The translations under genes and the position numbers were made by a program. Below the pieces are notes generated by a model, which saw only the letters and a list, made by a program, of their open reading frames with translations, ran no database searches and had not been told where the DNA came from. A stretch of 64,000 bases of DNA from Micromonospora ferruginea (GTDB lineage Bacteria > Actinomycetota > Actinomycetes > Mycobacteriales > Micromonosporaceae), in assembly GCF_013694245.2 (NCBI RefSeq), contig NZ_CP059322.2:4657001-4721000 (forward strand), given 5' to 3'. Position 1 is the first letter of the stretch, and every line of letters starts with the position of its first letter. Positions 15,147-27,720 of this stretch are shown here, piece by piece.

Positions 15147-16109
15147 TCACACCTGCGGGGCGGGCACGCTGCGCTCGTACATGTCGGTCCAGCGCTCCTC
15201 CACCAGCCCGACCGACCGGTAGAGCGTGACCGGCGCGGTCGGGTTGGCCAGGTCGACGCCCAGCCCGGCGCGGGCGCGGCCCTTCGCCGCGTAGACCGCG
15301 AAGGCCCGGCGCAGCAGCGCCGCGCCCACCCCCCGGCGGCGGTGGGCGGGCAGCACGGACAGCGTCCGGACCCAGCCCGCGTCGTGCTCGACCGCCTGGT
15401 CGGAGGACTGGAGGGCGCCGGCCGGCTCGCCGTCGACCTCGGCCACGAACCACTCGTCCCAGACCTTGCCGTACGACGGCAGCAGCTCCCGCCAGCGGTC
15501 GAAGTCGAGCGGCTCGTGATCCGGGGTGTCCCGGAACGCGGTGTCGTGGATCCGGTGGAACAGCCGCAGGTCGGCCTCGTCGTCGGCGCGCAGCGGCCGG
15601 ACCGTGACCCCGGCCGGCGGCGCCGGCTCGGCGGGCAGGTCGGCCAGGGACCGGCTCATCCGGAGGTAGCGCTTGATCCGGGTGAACCCGGCCGCCACCA
15701 GCTCCTCCGCCCAGCGGGTCTCCGGCGCGTAGACGCCGGTCCGGGCGGTCAGCGCGGGCACGCCCCGCTCGGCGGCGCGTTCGGCGACCCGGTCGAGCAG
15801 CCGGGCCAGCAGCGGGGCGCGCAGCTCGACGCCGCGCTCGGGGTCGACGAGCACGTCCACCCACTCCCGGCCCACCCCGGTCGGGTTGCCCAGGATCGAC
15901 CAGGCGACCGCCGTCCCGTCCGGGTCGGTGACCAGCCAGGAGTCCCGGGACGGGTCGACGAAGGGCGCGGTCAGCGCGTCCCGCACGTCGTCGGCGTCGA
16001 AGTCCGGGTGGCCCACCGCGAACGTGTCGGCGGCGTGCACCACCGCCAGGATCGCGGGGACGTCGTCGAGGGTGGGGCGGCGGGCCGTCCAACCGGCGGG
16101 GAGCGTCAC
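15147..16109 (-). CDS. GNAT N-acetyltransferase with two tandem GNAT domains
   Basis: 320 residues from GTG 16109 (VTLPAGWTARRPTLDDVPAIL). The first domain spans residues 1-150 and has a degenerate acetyl-CoA loop. The second spans about 160-315 and keeps the acetyl-CoA pyrophosphate loop as LPAHRRRGVGAALLRRAF, followed by LGVDLANPTAPVTLYRSVGL. The two-domain design resembles mycothiol synthase MshD and related actinomycete GNATs, but no MshD-specific feature was identified, so the substrate is left open. The reading frame continues upstream without a stop; the GTG matches the domain boundary. Confidence 0.8.
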   Translation of the reverse strand: MTLPAGWTARRPTLDDVPAILAVVHAADTFAVGHPDFDADDVRDALTAPFVDPSRDSWLVTDPDGTAVAWSILGNPTGVGREWVDVLVDPERGVELRAPLLARLLDRVAERAAERGVPALTARTGVYAPETRWAEELVAAGFTRIKRYLRMSRSLADLPAEPAPPAGVTVRPLRADDEADLRLFHRIHDTAFRDTPDHEPLDFDRWRELLPSYGKVWDEWFVAEVDGEPAGALQSSDQAVEHDAGWVRTLSVLPAHRRRGVGAALLRRAFAVYAAKGRARAGLGVDLANPTAPVTLYRSVGLVEERWTDMYERSVPAPQV

Positions 16110-16150
16110 GCGGCAGATCCTGGCAGCGGGCCGCCCGCGGCGCCTCCCAT

Positions 16151-16891
16151 TTATCCGCGCCGTGCGTGCAGCCGCGCGGCGGTCAGCAGGTCGACCAGAT
16201 CCGCGCCGCCGGCCGCGCCGAGCGCGTGGAACGCCGGGGACACCAGCCGGTCGGTCACCGCCTCGGCCCAGATCCGGCGTCGCACCAGCGGCCCGACCGG
16301 CGGGTAGGGCGGCGCCCACCCGCAGGCGGCGGCACCCGCCTCCCCCTCCGGGCCGGCCAGCACCGCCTCCAGCGGCGTCAGCCCGGAAGCCCGTACGGCG
16401 AGCAGGTAGGCCCCGGCGAAGTGCTCGCGCAGCAGCAGCAGGCCGACGGCGGCACGGGCGCCGGCGGACGGGTCGGACATCGGCATGGCCCGCCAGGCGG
16501 CGAAGAGCGGCATGGCGCTGCCGTCCGCCGCGTCGACGGCCCGGCCGAGGAGCCCGGCCAACCGGGACACGCCGGGCGCGTCGCCGAGCCGGGAGGTGCC
16601 CCACCGGCAGCACTCGGCCAGGTTGGCGGTGGCCACCTCCAGCGGCGGCACCGCGCGGGCGGCGGCGTCCCAGCCGTCCGCGACCGCCTCCGGGGCGATG
16701 AAGCCGAGCGCCGACGCCACCGTCTCGGCGCGGACATCACCGAGCGCGCCGGCCCGACCGGTGATGTAGAAGGCCCAGCCGGAGATGCCCAGCAGCCGGG
16801 CCCGGCGCAGCGTCGACGGGCAGCGGGAGAACGCCTCGCCCAGCTCCAGCACCAGCGGTTTGCAGGCGGCGGCGACCTGCTCCGGGGTCAT
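16151..16891 (-). CDS. SalK/SCO6745-like family protein, function unknown
   Basis: 246 residues from ATG 16891; an upstream ATG at 16966 would add 25 residues and overlap the previous gene. The protein is alpha-helical, Ala/Leu-rich and has no membrane segment or catalytic motif I can name. The pattern of an N-terminal LGEAFSRCPSTLRRARLLGISGWAFYITGRAGALGDV, a central A-P-x-LA-x-L and a C-terminal helical repeat resembles the actinobacterial SCO6745 family (winged-helix-like). The assignment is from memory and modest. The next gene upstream is a coiled-coil protein on the same strand, possibly in one transcript. Confidence 0.55.
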   Translation of the reverse strand: MTPEQVAAACKPLVLELGEAFSRCPSTLRRARLLGISGWAFYITGRAGALGDVRAETVASALGFIAPEAVADGWDAAARAVPPLEVATANLAECCRWGTSRLGDAPGVSRLAGLLGRAVDAADGSAMPLFAAWRAMPMSDPSAGARAAVGLLLLREHFAGAYLLAVRASGLTPLEAVLAGPEGEAGAAACGWAPPYPPVGPLVRRRIWAEAVTDRLVSPAFHALGAAGGADLVDLLTAARLHARRG

Positions 16892-16934
16892 CGGCGACCC
16901 ACCGCCGTCCGTCCACCGTGGCCGCTCATCGCGC

Positions 16935-17903
16935 TCAGTCTGCCCGTTCGTCACCGGACTCGGCATCCCCCTCTTCGGCGTCGAGCGCCTCCAACACGGC
17001 CTCCACCTCGCCGGCCCGCCGGCGGGCGGCGGTGAGCGTCCGTTCCGCGCCCCGGCGGGCCAGCCGGGCCCGGCTCAGCTCCTGCTCGGCCACGGCCCGG
17101 CGGCGCTCCAGCTCGGCCAGTTCGGTCTCGATCCTCTCCAGCGTGGCGGCGCCGTCCCGCTCGGCCCGCTGGGCCCCGGTCAGCTCCGTCTGGGCCCGGT
17201 CCAGCTCGGTGCGCGCCTTCGCCAGCTCGCGGGTGGCCGTCCGCCGCCGCTTGGCCCGTTCGGCCCGCGCCGCCCGCTCCTCGCGGGCCCGGCGCGCGTC
17301 GGCCCGCTCGGCCGCCCGGTCCGGTACGCCGGATCCGTCCGCCGCCTCCGGTACGCCGGACCGCCCCGCCCGGGGCTGCTCCTCGCCCCCGGTGACCAGC
17401 CGTAGCTGGGGGCGGGGCACCTCGCCGAACCCGGCGTAGTGGCTGGCGCGCAGCAGCCGGCCGGCGCGTACCCGCTCGGCCACCTCGGTGTCGGAGAGCG
17501 CGGCGTTGAGCGTCGCCTCCACCTCGCCCAGCGGCAGTTTCCCGGCCGGCGGCGCGGCGGGCTCGGCGGCGGCCAGCCGGCGTACCTCCGCCACCAGCGC
17601 GCCCACCACGGCGCGGCGCTGGGCGGAGAGTTCCCGGAGGGTGCCGCCGCGCAGGTCGCGTTGCGCGGCGCGGAGCGACTCGGCGAGCTGGGCCAGGTCG
17701 GCGACCAGCTCGGGTCGGCGGATGGCGAGCAGGTTGACCAGCCAGGCCGCGACCGTGGGCCGCCGCAGCCGGCCGATCTCCCGGGCGGTACGCGGGTCGC
17801 CGGCCTCGCGCGCCTGGGCGACGGCGGCGTCCCGGGCCGCGACGAACCTCTCCGGCGGCGTGGCGTAGAGCCGCCGGACCACCTCGGTGGGAACGTCAGG
17901 CAT
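16935..17903 (-). CDS. Hypothetical coiled-coil protein
   Basis: 322 residues, not recognised beyond actinomycete proteins of this type. Residues 1-175 are helical (MPDVPTEVVRRLYATPPERFVAARDAAVAQAR, then a conserved-looking RLRRPTVAAWLVNLL). Residues 175-205 are a charged/Pro linker, and from about 205 to 310 there is an almost uninterrupted Arg/Ala/Glu coiled coil. No signal peptide and no membrane segment, so it is probably cytoplasmic. Its ATG overlaps the 3' end of the metallo-hydrolase gene by 8 nt, which implies co-translation. Confidence 0.7.
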   Translation of the reverse strand: MPDVPTEVVRRLYATPPERFVAARDAAVAQAREAGDPRTAREIGRLRRPTVAAWLVNLLAIRRPELVADLAQLAESLRAAQRDLRGGTLRELSAQRRAVVGALVAEVRRLAAAEPAAPPAGKLPLGEVEATLNAALSDTEVAERVRAGRLLRASHYAGFGEVPRPQLRLVTGGEEQPRAGRSGVPEAADGSGVPDRAAERADARRAREERAARAERAKRRRTATRELAKARTELDRAQTELTGAQRAERDGAATLERIETELAELERRRAVAEQELSRARLARRGAERTLTAARRRAGEVEAVLEALDAEEGDAESGDERAD

Positions 17904-18528
17904 CGATCCGGGTGCCCGGCTCCAGACGGCGGTACTCGGTGTTCGACATGGCGGTGTACTGCCGGTCCAGCACGCCGAACCCGTTCGCGTTGAGCAGCCC
18001 GTCGTGCAGCGCGTACGCGCGGCGCGGGGCGACCGCGCGGATGAAGTCGAGCACCTCGGAGAACTTCGACCAGGGCGCGTGGATCGGGGCGAACAGCGTG
18101 TCGACCTGGACGTCGTCGGGGACGAACAGCGCGTCGCCCGGGTGGTAGACCACGTCGTCGAAGAGGTATCCCAGGTTCGGGATCACCGCGAGGTCGGGGT
18201 GGATGACGGCGTGCTGCCCCCCGTACGCCCGCACCGGCACCCCGGCGGCGGTGAACGACTCACCGGGGGTGACCGCGACGAGCGCCTCGGCGGCGTCGCC
18301 GAGCACGTTCGCCAACGACGCCGGGCCGTGCACCGGCACCGGCCGCCGTTCCAGCGCGGCGGTCAACGCGGCAACGTCCACATGGTCCGGATGCTCGTGG
18401 GTGACCAGCACCGCGTCCGCCCCGTCCAGTGCCTCGGACGCGGCGCTGAAGACACCCGGGTCGACGACCAGCACTCCCCCGTCGTGTTCCAGCCGGAGGC
18501 AGGAGTGGGCGTACTTGGTGAGCTGCAT
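17896..18528 (-). CDS. MBL-fold metallo-hydrolase, UlaG-like
   Basis: 210 residues. The metallo-beta-lactamase motif THEHPDHVD near residue 42 supplies the metal ligands. HSCLRLEHDGGVLVVDPGVF at the N-terminus and YGGQHAVIHPD and YHPGDALFVP further on supply the other ligand positions. The compact size fits the UlaG/MBL family of zinc-dependent hydrolases rather than a beta-lactamase; the substrate is unknown. Two genes follow on the same strand: the coiled-coil gene (8-nt overlap) and then the SCO6745-like gene. Confidence 0.85.
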   Translation of the reverse strand: MQLTKYAHSCLRLEHDGGVLVVDPGVFSAASEALDGADAVLVTHEHPDHVDVAALTAALERRPVPVHGPASLANVLGDAAEALVAVTPGESFTAAGVPVRAYGGQHAVIHPDLAVIPNLGYLFDDVVYHPGDALFVPDDVQVDTLFAPIHAPWSKFSEVLDFIRAVAPRRAYALHDGLLNANGFGVLDRQYTAMSNTEYRRLEPGTRIDA

Positions 18529-18651
18529 CGTGACTCCTCGATTACCGAATCGTGACGTCCTCAGCGCAGTCTGCCGGAACCGGAGCGGCGACGCGTCGCG
18601 TCGGAGGTATCGGCCCCGACTCGCGGGGCCGTCGACGATCGGGAGCGGGGA

Positions 18652-19638
18652 ATGGGCGGACGACGACTGCGGGGCGTGGCCCTGGCGGCGGTGGGCCTCG
18701 CCGCGGCACTGGCCGTGGGGGCCTGCAGCGCGGGTGGGGACAGCAACGGGGACAGCGGTGGCCGGGACGCGGCGGCGCCGGCGGCGGAGGGCGGCGCCGC
18801 GCGGGACCGGGACCAGGCGGCGCCGGGCGGGACCGGCGGCGCCGACCTGCGGGTGGACCAGCGGTCCATCATCTACACCGGCACGATGCAGGTCCGGGTG
18901 GACGACGTGGACGCCGCGGCGCGGGAGGCGACCACGGCGGTCACCGCGGCCGGCGGCTTCGTCGGCGGGGACCGGCGGTCGAGCCAGTCCGCCGACGCCC
19001 GCGCGGTGCTGACCCTGCGGGTGCCGGCGGACCGGTTCGCCGGGCTGCTCGACCAGTTGGCCGGCTACGGGCGGCAGGAGCGCCGGGAGATCCGCACTGA
19101 GGACGTCACCGAGCAGGTGGTCGACCTGGACGCCCGGATCGCCACCCAGCGGGCCCGGGTGGAGAGCGCGCGCAAGCTGCTCGCCCAGGCCAGCTCCGTG
19201 GACCAGTTGGTCACGCTGGAGAACGAGGTGGGCACCCGGCAGGCGGACCTGGCCGCGCTGGAGGCACGCAAGCGCCGGTTGGCCGACCTGACCGCGCTCT
19301 CCACCATCACCGTGACGTTCCTGGGCCGGGACGCCAGCACCGCCGAGGAGGGCGCCGACCTCGGCTTCCTCAGTGGGCTCGGCGGCGGCTGGGCGGTCTT
19401 CCTCACCTCGGTGCGCGTGCTGCTCACCGTGCTCGGCGCGCTGCTGCCGTTCGCGGTGGTGATCGGCGTACCGCTGTGGCTGCTGCTGCGGTGGCGCCGC
19501 CGGCGGCCCCGGCGGACGCCGCCGCCGGTCGGCCCGATGCCCGTCGGTCCGATGCCGGCGGGACCGCCGCCGGTCGGGCCGGCCGGCGGTCCGGTCAGCG
19601 CGCCGCCGTCAGTGCCCGCAGCGCGGTCTGGACCATGA
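18652..19638 (+). CDS. DUF4349 lipoprotein
   Basis: 328 residues from ATG 18652. A lipoprotein signal ends in LAVGACSAGG (lipobox Cys at about residue 25), followed by a Gly/Ala/Asp-rich linker. The DUF4349 domain spans about residues 65-235 (SIIYTGTMQVRVDDVDAAAREATTAV and on), with a helical hairpin LDARIATQRARVESARKLL. A single C-terminal membrane helix lies at residues 252-282 and a Pro/Gly-rich tail follows inside. It is both lipid-anchored and membrane-spanning, on the cell surface. Function unknown; the domain resembles part of anti-sigma factor regions. Its 3' end overlaps the convergent M20 gene by 44 nt. Confidence 0.82.
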   Translation: MGGRRLRGVALAAVGLAAALAVGACSAGGDSNGDSGGRDAAAPAAEGGAARDRDQAAPGGTGGADLRVDQRSIIYTGTMQVRVDDVDAAAREATTAVTAAGGFVGGDRRSSQSADARAVLTLRVPADRFAGLLDQLAGYGRQERREIRTEDVTEQVVDLDARIATQRARVESARKLLAQASSVDQLVTLENEVGTRQADLAALEARKRRLADLTALSTITVTFLGRDASTAEEGADLGFLSGLGGGWAVFLTSVRVLLTVLGALLPFAVVIGVPLWLLLRWRRRRPRRTPPPVGPMPVGPMPAGPPPVGPAGGPVSAPPSVPAARSGP

Positions 19639-20854
19639 GGCGTACGCCCGCCTCGATGGCGCGCTCGTCCACGTCGAAGGAGGCCCGGTGCAGGTCCACG
19701 TTGGGACCGCTCCGGCCGACGCCGAGGCGGGCGAGCGCGCCGGGCACGTGCTCCAGATACCAGGAGAAGTCCTCGCCGCCCATGCTCTGCGGCGTCTCGG
19801 CGATGCCCTCCGGCCCGAGCGCCGACGCGGTGGCGGCGGTGAACACCCCGATCGCCCCGGCGTCGTTGGTCACCGGCGGGCGACCGCGCAGGTATTCCAG
19901 GTCGACCGTGGCGCCGGTGGGGGCGAGCACGTCCCGCACCACCTGAGCCACGATCTTGGGGGCCTGGTCCCAGGTGTCCCGGTCCATCACCCGGAGTGTG
20001 CCGGCGGCGCACGCCTCCGAGGGGATGACGTTGTAGCGGGTGCCGGCCGAGGCGTGGCCGAACACCAGCAGCAGCCCGCTGTTGGCCGGCACCCGGCGAC
20101 TGATCAGCGTCGGCACCTCGGTGACCAGCCGGCCGAGCGCGTCGACCAGGTCGACGGTCAGGTGCGGGCGGGCGGTGTGCCCGCCCGGCCCGGTGAGCCG
20201 GACGGTGACGTTGTCCGCGGCGGCGGTGATCGGGCCGACCCGCAGGCCGACCTTGCCCACCGGCAGGTTCGGGTCGCAGTGCAGCGCGAAGATCTGCACC
20301 ACGTCGTCCAGGCCGCCGGCCTCGATCACCTCGAGCGAGCCGCAGGGCAGGATCTCCTCGGCCGGCTGGAAGATCAGCCGCACCCGGCCGTCCAGCTCGC
20401 CGAGATCGGCGAGCTGGGCGAGCAGCATGCCGACGCCGAGCATCACCGAGGTGTGCACGTCGTGGCCGCAGGCGTGGCAGACGCCATCCACCGTCGAGCG
20501 GTAGGGGACGTCCTTCGGGTCGCTCAGCGGCAGCGCGTCGATGTCGGCGCGCAACGCGATCACCGGCCCGTCGGGGCGGCCGTCGATGTCGCAGATGACG
20601 CCGTTGCCCTTGGGCAGCAGGCGCGGCCTCAGCCCGGCGAGCGACAGCTCGCGGTGCACCAGGGCCGCCGTCTCGAACTCCTCGCCCGACAGTTCCGGGT
20701 GGGAATGGATGTGACGGCGGGTCGCGATGAGGCCGGGCACCCGCAGCGCGAGCAGATGGTCGAGCTCGAAGGGCAGGGGCTGGGAACCGGTCGGCGACTC
20801 GGGCCGGGACGACGCCAGCGGGCCGCCGGAAGGCAGCGTCAACGCACTCGTCAC
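19595..20854 (-). CDS. M20 family amidohydrolase (AmiA1/AmiB1-like)
   Basis: 419 residues from GTG 20854. The metal-binding M20 features are visible: HSHPELSGEEFETAALVH, then RADIDALPL, CHACGHDVHTSVMLG and QPAEEILPCGSLEVIEAGGL. The dimerisation domain lies at about residues 200-310 and the C-terminal catalytic part ends near MGGEDFSWYLEHVPGALARLG. Such enzymes hydrolyse N-acyl amino acids or related amides. M. tuberculosis has two M20 genes (amiA1/amiB1) in the same position between lpdA and pmmB. The frame stays open further upstream but the extra ~74 codons do not look like this family. Confidence 0.88.
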   Translation of the reverse strand: MTSALTLPSGGPLASSRPESPTGSQPLPFELDHLLALRVPGLIATRRHIHSHPELSGEEFETAALVHRELSLAGLRPRLLPKGNGVICDIDGRPDGPVIALRADIDALPLSDPKDVPYRSTVDGVCHACGHDVHTSVMLGVGMLLAQLADLGELDGRVRLIFQPAEEILPCGSLEVIEAGGLDDVVQIFALHCDPNLPVGKVGLRVGPITAAADNVTVRLTGPGGHTARPHLTVDLVDALGRLVTEVPTLISRRVPANSGLLLVFGHASAGTRYNVIPSEACAAGTLRVMDRDTWDQAPKIVAQVVRDVLAPTGATVDLEYLRGRPPVTNDAGAIGVFTAATASALGPEGIAETPQSMGGEDFSWYLEHVPGALARLGVGRSGPNVDLHRASFDVDERAIEAGVRLMVQTALRALTAAR

Positions 20855-21063
20855 GTCGAATTCTCGATCACTAGAGAGGGATGGATCATCGGGCAGAACA
20901 GCAGACAGCCTAGACCCCCGACGGTGACGCTGCGCAACGTCTTTCGCGTAGCGGTCGGACCGCGCAGCGTCACGAATGCCCTGGTGGGAGTGCTCGAATA
21001 TCTGCGGGACAGCAGGTAGATCGTGGTCGGACGCCGTCATCTGCCCCCCACCTCCTACAACGC

Positions 21064-21083
21064 GTAACCGTTTCATCGGTTAC
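21064..21083. promoter_or_regulatory. Inverted repeat GTAACCG-TTTCAT-CGGTTAC
   Basis: Perfect 7-bp arms about 210 bp upstream of the M20 start, in an A/T-rich promoter-like stretch. A candidate operator; the regulator is unknown. Confidence 0.4.
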
Positions 21084-21280
21084 CAAATAGCGAGTCGTCG
21101 TTCCGAATTGTCGCATTAGTCGCCGCAATTAACTGCCACTCCGACAATTGCCCGACAACATTCGGCTGCCGGGCGACTCCCGACGGTGACATGACGCCCC
21201 GGTGCGCGCCCGCACAGGCTGTCCGTCCCGTTCACCCGATCGGGTTACCCGTATTCCGAAATCGCACACCCGGACGCGAC

Positions 21281-21326
21281 GCGGCCCGCGTCGACGCACC
21301 CCCTCGGGTGCGCCGGCGCGGGCCGC
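21281..21326 (-). terminator. Two-part hairpin after the mutase gene
   Basis: An outer perfect stem GCGGCCCGCG / CGCGGGCCGC encloses an inner stem CGCACC / GGTGCG. It lies 13 bp beyond the mutase stop on the minus strand. It is strong and free of T tracts. Confidence 0.7.
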
Positions 21327-21338
21327 CGTCGGCACGCG

Positions 21339-22922
<1,584 letters not shown>

Positions 22923-23109
22923 TACCGGATGGTAGGACGCGCCCGCCGCCGCACGGGTGAGGGATACCGCACACACCGGAGGTGAGTAGCCGCCCACGTA
23001 CCGTCGAGTAGGTAAACGCCCGCCGCGTCGGGTTTCGCATCGGGCGTCGGAACCAGCAAGATAGAGGGGTTGTGTCCCAGCCCCCTCGATATCCCCCGGT
23101 GGCTTTTCT

Positions 23110-25122
<2,013 letters not shown>

Positions 25123-25171
25123 AACGAGGCCGACGACCGGTGGTGATCCGCCGCCGTGCTATCAAGAGGCA

Positions 25172-26836
25172 ATGGCGGCGGATACCACTGACCTTGACGA
25201 CCTTCGCGTGCGAGCCGAGCGCTGGCTCGCCGACGACCCCGACCCGGCGGACCGGGATGCGCTGCGTGCCGTCCTCGACGGGCTGCCCGGCACGGCCGCC
25301 GAGCTGGCCGACCGGTTCGCCGGCCCGCTGACCTTCGGCACCGCCGGGCTACGCGGCCCGCTGCGCGCCGGCCCGAACGGGATGAACCTGGCCGTGGTCA
25401 CCCAGGCCGCCGCCGGGCTGGTCGGCTGGCTCGCCGCCCAGGGCGGCGAGGGTCCGCTGGTGATCGGGTACGACGCCCGACACGGCTCGCGTGCCTTCGC
25501 CGAGCGCACCGCCCAGGTCGCCACCGGCACCGGCCGGCCGGCGCTGCTGCTGCCCCGCCCGCTGCCCACGCCGGTCCTGGCGTTCGCGGTGCGACAGCTC
25601 GGCGCGGTCGCCGGGGTGATGGTCACCGCCAGCCACAACCCGCCGCAGGACAACGGCTACAAGGTCTACCTGGGCGCGCAGCTCGGCGGTGAGCTGGGCG
25701 CCGGGGCGCAGATCGTGCCGCCGGCCGACGCCGGCATCGAGGCCGCCATCCGGGCGGTCGGGGCGCTCGCCGAGGTGCCGCTCGGCCCGCCCGGCCAGGT
25801 GCTCGGCGACGACCTCGTCGCCGCGTACGTGGACCGGGCCGCCGCCGTGGTGGACCCGGCCGGGCCGCGGGACCTGAAGGTGGCGTACACGCCGCTGCAC
25901 GGGGTGGGGGCGGCGGTGCTGACCGCCGCGTTCGCCCGGGCCGGATTCGGCGTGCCGGGCGTGGTGCCCGAGCAGGCCGAACCGGATCCGGCGTTCCCGA
26001 CCGTCAGCTTCCCCAACCCGGAGGAGCCGGGCGCGGTGGACCTGCTGGTGGCGCTCGCCGACCGCATCGACGCGGACCTCGCCGTCGCCAACGACCCGGA
26101 CGCGGACCGCTGCGCGGTGGCCGTCCGCGACGCCGGGTCCTGGCGGATGCTGCGCGGTGACGAGGTGGGCGCGCTGCTCGCCGACCACCTGATGCGGCGC
26201 GGGGTGACCGGCCTGTACGCGACCACCATCGTCTCGTCGACACTGCTGCGGGCCATGACCGGCGCGCGCGGGCTGCCCTACGACGAGACGCTGACCGGCT
26301 TCAAGTGGATCGTCCGGGCCGGCGGCGGCCGGCAGCCGCTGGTCTTCGGCTACGAGGAGGCGCTGGGCTACTGCGTGGCCCCGGGACACGTCCGGGACAA
26401 GGACGGCATCACCGCCGCGCTGACCGTCGCCGAGCTGGCCGCCGGGCTCAAGGCCGAGGGTCGTACGCTCACCGACCGGCTGGACGAGTTGGCCGCCGAG
26501 TTCGGCGTGCACCACACCGACCAGCTCTCGGTGCGGGTGGAGGACCTGCGGGTGATCACGGACTCGATGGCGCGGATCCGGGCGGCCACCCCGACCACGC
26601 TGCTCGGGCACCCGGTCACCGAGGCGTCCGACCTGCTCCCCGACGCGGACGTGGTGATCCTGCGCACCGACGCCGCCCGGGTGGTGATCCGGCCCTCCGG
26701 CACCGAGCCGAAGCTGAAGGCGTACCTCGAGGTGGTGGAGCCGGTGACCGGTGGCGATGTCCCCTCGGCGCGCCACCGGGCGAGGGCCGCCGTCACCGAG
26801 CTGCGCAACGAGATCGCCGCCGCCCTCGGCCTCTGA
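25172..26836 (+). CDS. pmmB: Phosphomannomutase/phosphoglucomutase
   Basis: 554 residues from ATG 25172. The alpha-D-phosphohexomutase landmarks are present: active-site Ser loop VTASHNPPQDNGYKVY, Mg loop NDPDADRCAV, sugar-binding loop TLTGFKWI/GYEEALGYCV, and the phosphate loop RPSGTEPKLKAYLE. The length fits the long PmmB/phosphopentomutase-like subgroup. It converts hexose 1- and 6-phosphates, and long members can act on pentose phosphates, which would link it to deoC/deoA salvage here. In M. tuberculosis pmmB also lies beside deoD and upp. Confidence 0.9.
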   Translation: MAADTTDLDDLRVRAERWLADDPDPADRDALRAVLDGLPGTAAELADRFAGPLTFGTAGLRGPLRAGPNGMNLAVVTQAAAGLVGWLAAQGGEGPLVIGYDARHGSRAFAERTAQVATGTGRPALLLPRPLPTPVLAFAVRQLGAVAGVMVTASHNPPQDNGYKVYLGAQLGGELGAGAQIVPPADAGIEAAIRAVGALAEVPLGPPGQVLGDDLVAAYVDRAAAVVDPAGPRDLKVAYTPLHGVGAAVLTAAFARAGFGVPGVVPEQAEPDPAFPTVSFPNPEEPGAVDLLVALADRIDADLAVANDPDADRCAVAVRDAGSWRMLRGDEVGALLADHLMRRGVTGLYATTIVSSTLLRAMTGARGLPYDETLTGFKWIVRAGGGRQPLVFGYEEALGYCVAPGHVRDKDGITAALTVAELAAGLKAEGRTLTDRLDELAAEFGVHHTDQLSVRVEDLRVITDSMARIRAATPTTLLGHPVTEASDLLPDADVVILRTDAARVVIRPSGTEPKLKAYLEVVEPVTGGDVPSARHRARAAVTELRNEIAAALGL

Positions 26837-26842
26837 GGTGTA

Positions 26843-26920
26843 AGGAAGGGGCCCCGCTTAACACGTGGATGTTAAGCGGGGCCCCTTCCTCTACCGAAAA
26901 CGTTAAGCGGGGCCCCCGCC
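26843..26920. repeat. Dispersed GTTAAGCGGGGCCCC repeat, copy B, with 20-bp stem terminator
   Basis: A perfect 20-bp stem, left arm 26843-26862 and right arm 26871-26890, is closed by an 8-nt loop ACGTGGAT. The right arm GTTAAGCGGGGCCCCTTCC is followed by TCTACCGAAAAC and a second direct unit GTTAAGCGGGGCCCCCGCC (26902-26920). The latter pair matches copy A at 1443-1492 unit for unit. It lies between the convergent pmmB and GPP34 genes and likely ends both transcripts. The stop codon of the GPP34 gene is inside the last unit. Confidence 0.85.
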
Positions 26921-27601
26921 TTGCACCTGGCGCTTGCCGAGGGCGGCGTCGACGGCCTGGGCGAGGGCGGCGATGACCAGGCTCACCGAAGGGCGCACCA
27001 CGCTGTCGTCCAGGCTCACCGTGCCGGAGAAGCCGGCGCCGGCCGCGATCTCCTCCAGGCGCGCTCCCGCCTCGTCGGCGGCGGCGCCGGTCAGCCCGAG
27101 CGCCGGTTCCATCCGCAGCACCGCGACCAGCGTGGCGAGCGCGGCGGTCCGCTCGTCCGGGAGCTGGCCGCTGGTCAGCGCCTCGGCCAGCCGCCGCCGG
27201 ATGTCCGCCTCGACCGAGGCGTCCGCGACCGGGTACCGGTGCACGTGGATGAAGCCCAGCTCGGTCTCGTCCACGTCGCGGACCACGCCCCGGCCGCAGA
27301 GGTCGCCGAGGATCCTGTCGCGCAGCCCGTGCCGCAGCCGCTGCACCCACGACGACGGCGTGTGCGGGGTGTCCGCGGCGATCTTGGCGAGGACCGCGTC
27401 GGCGATCGGCTCGCCGGTCGGCGCCGGGTCGACCACCGCCAGGTTCCCGTCCGCGTACGCGACCCGGCCGGCCAGGGCCAGCTCGACCAGCACCGCGGCG
27501 GCCATGCCCAGGTCCAGGCTGATCCGCGGCATGGCGGCCTTGCCGGTTTCGTCGTCATACGCGAGGAGGAGCAACTCCTCGGCGAGCGCAACACCAGTCA
27601 T
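26903..27601 (-). CDS. GPP34 (GOLPH3/Vps74-like) family protein
   Basis: 232 residues from ATG 27601. GPP34 features are clear: LAEELLLLAYDDETGKAAM at the start, GMAAAVLVELALAGRVAYADGNLAVVDPAPTGEP, then HGLRDRILGDLCGRGVV and HRYPVADASVEADIRRRL. Eukaryotic members bind phosphatidylinositol 4-phosphate and glycosyltransferases; the role of the numerous actinomycete copies is not established. The last residues (VQGGGPA) and the stop come from the repeat element, so the native C-terminus has been altered or is simply short. No co-transcribed partner. Confidence 0.83.
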   Translation of the reverse strand: MTGVALAEELLLLAYDDETGKAAMPRISLDLGMAAAVLVELALAGRVAYADGNLAVVDPAPTGEPIADAVLAKIAADTPHTPSSWVQRLRHGLRDRILGDLCGRGVVRDVDETELGFIHVHRYPVADASVEADIRRRLAEALTSGQLPDERTAALATLVAVLRMEPALGLTGAAADEAGARLEEIAAGAGFSGTVSLDDSVVRPSVSLVIAALAQAVDAALGKRQVQGGGPA

Positions 27602-27679
27602 GGCCCGGAACGCTAGCGCCTCCGCGCAGCCCGCGCACCGACACGCCGAGGTCTCCCCTCCCGCCGCCCGGATCATGCG

Positions 27680-27712
27680 AAAAGGGCCCGTCCGAGCGGA
27701 TCGGGCCCTTTT
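27680..27712. terminator. Strong terminator of upp
   Basis: AAAAGGGCCCG-(11 nt)-CGGGCCCTTTT, a perfect 11-bp stem with A and T runs on both flanks, 9 bp after the upp stop. It functions in both orientations, so it also shields the GPP34 promoter. Confidence 0.85.
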
Positions 27713-27720
27713 CCGTGCGC

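Larger units (their letters stand above)
20855..21338. other. 484-bp intergenic region upstream of the M20 gene
   Basis: I see no credible gene. From 21040 to 21180 the DNA is unusually A/T-rich for this genome and contains an inverted repeat and probable promoters for the M20 gene. The part near 21281-21326 is the terminator of the mutase gene. An open frame continues from the M20 gene to ATG 21076 but looks non-conserved. Confidence 0.5.

Noticed and set aside
20855..21076. N-terminal extension of the M20 protein up to ATG 21076
   Set aside because: The extra ~74 residues do not look like the family N-terminus and include the A/T-rich regulatory stretch.
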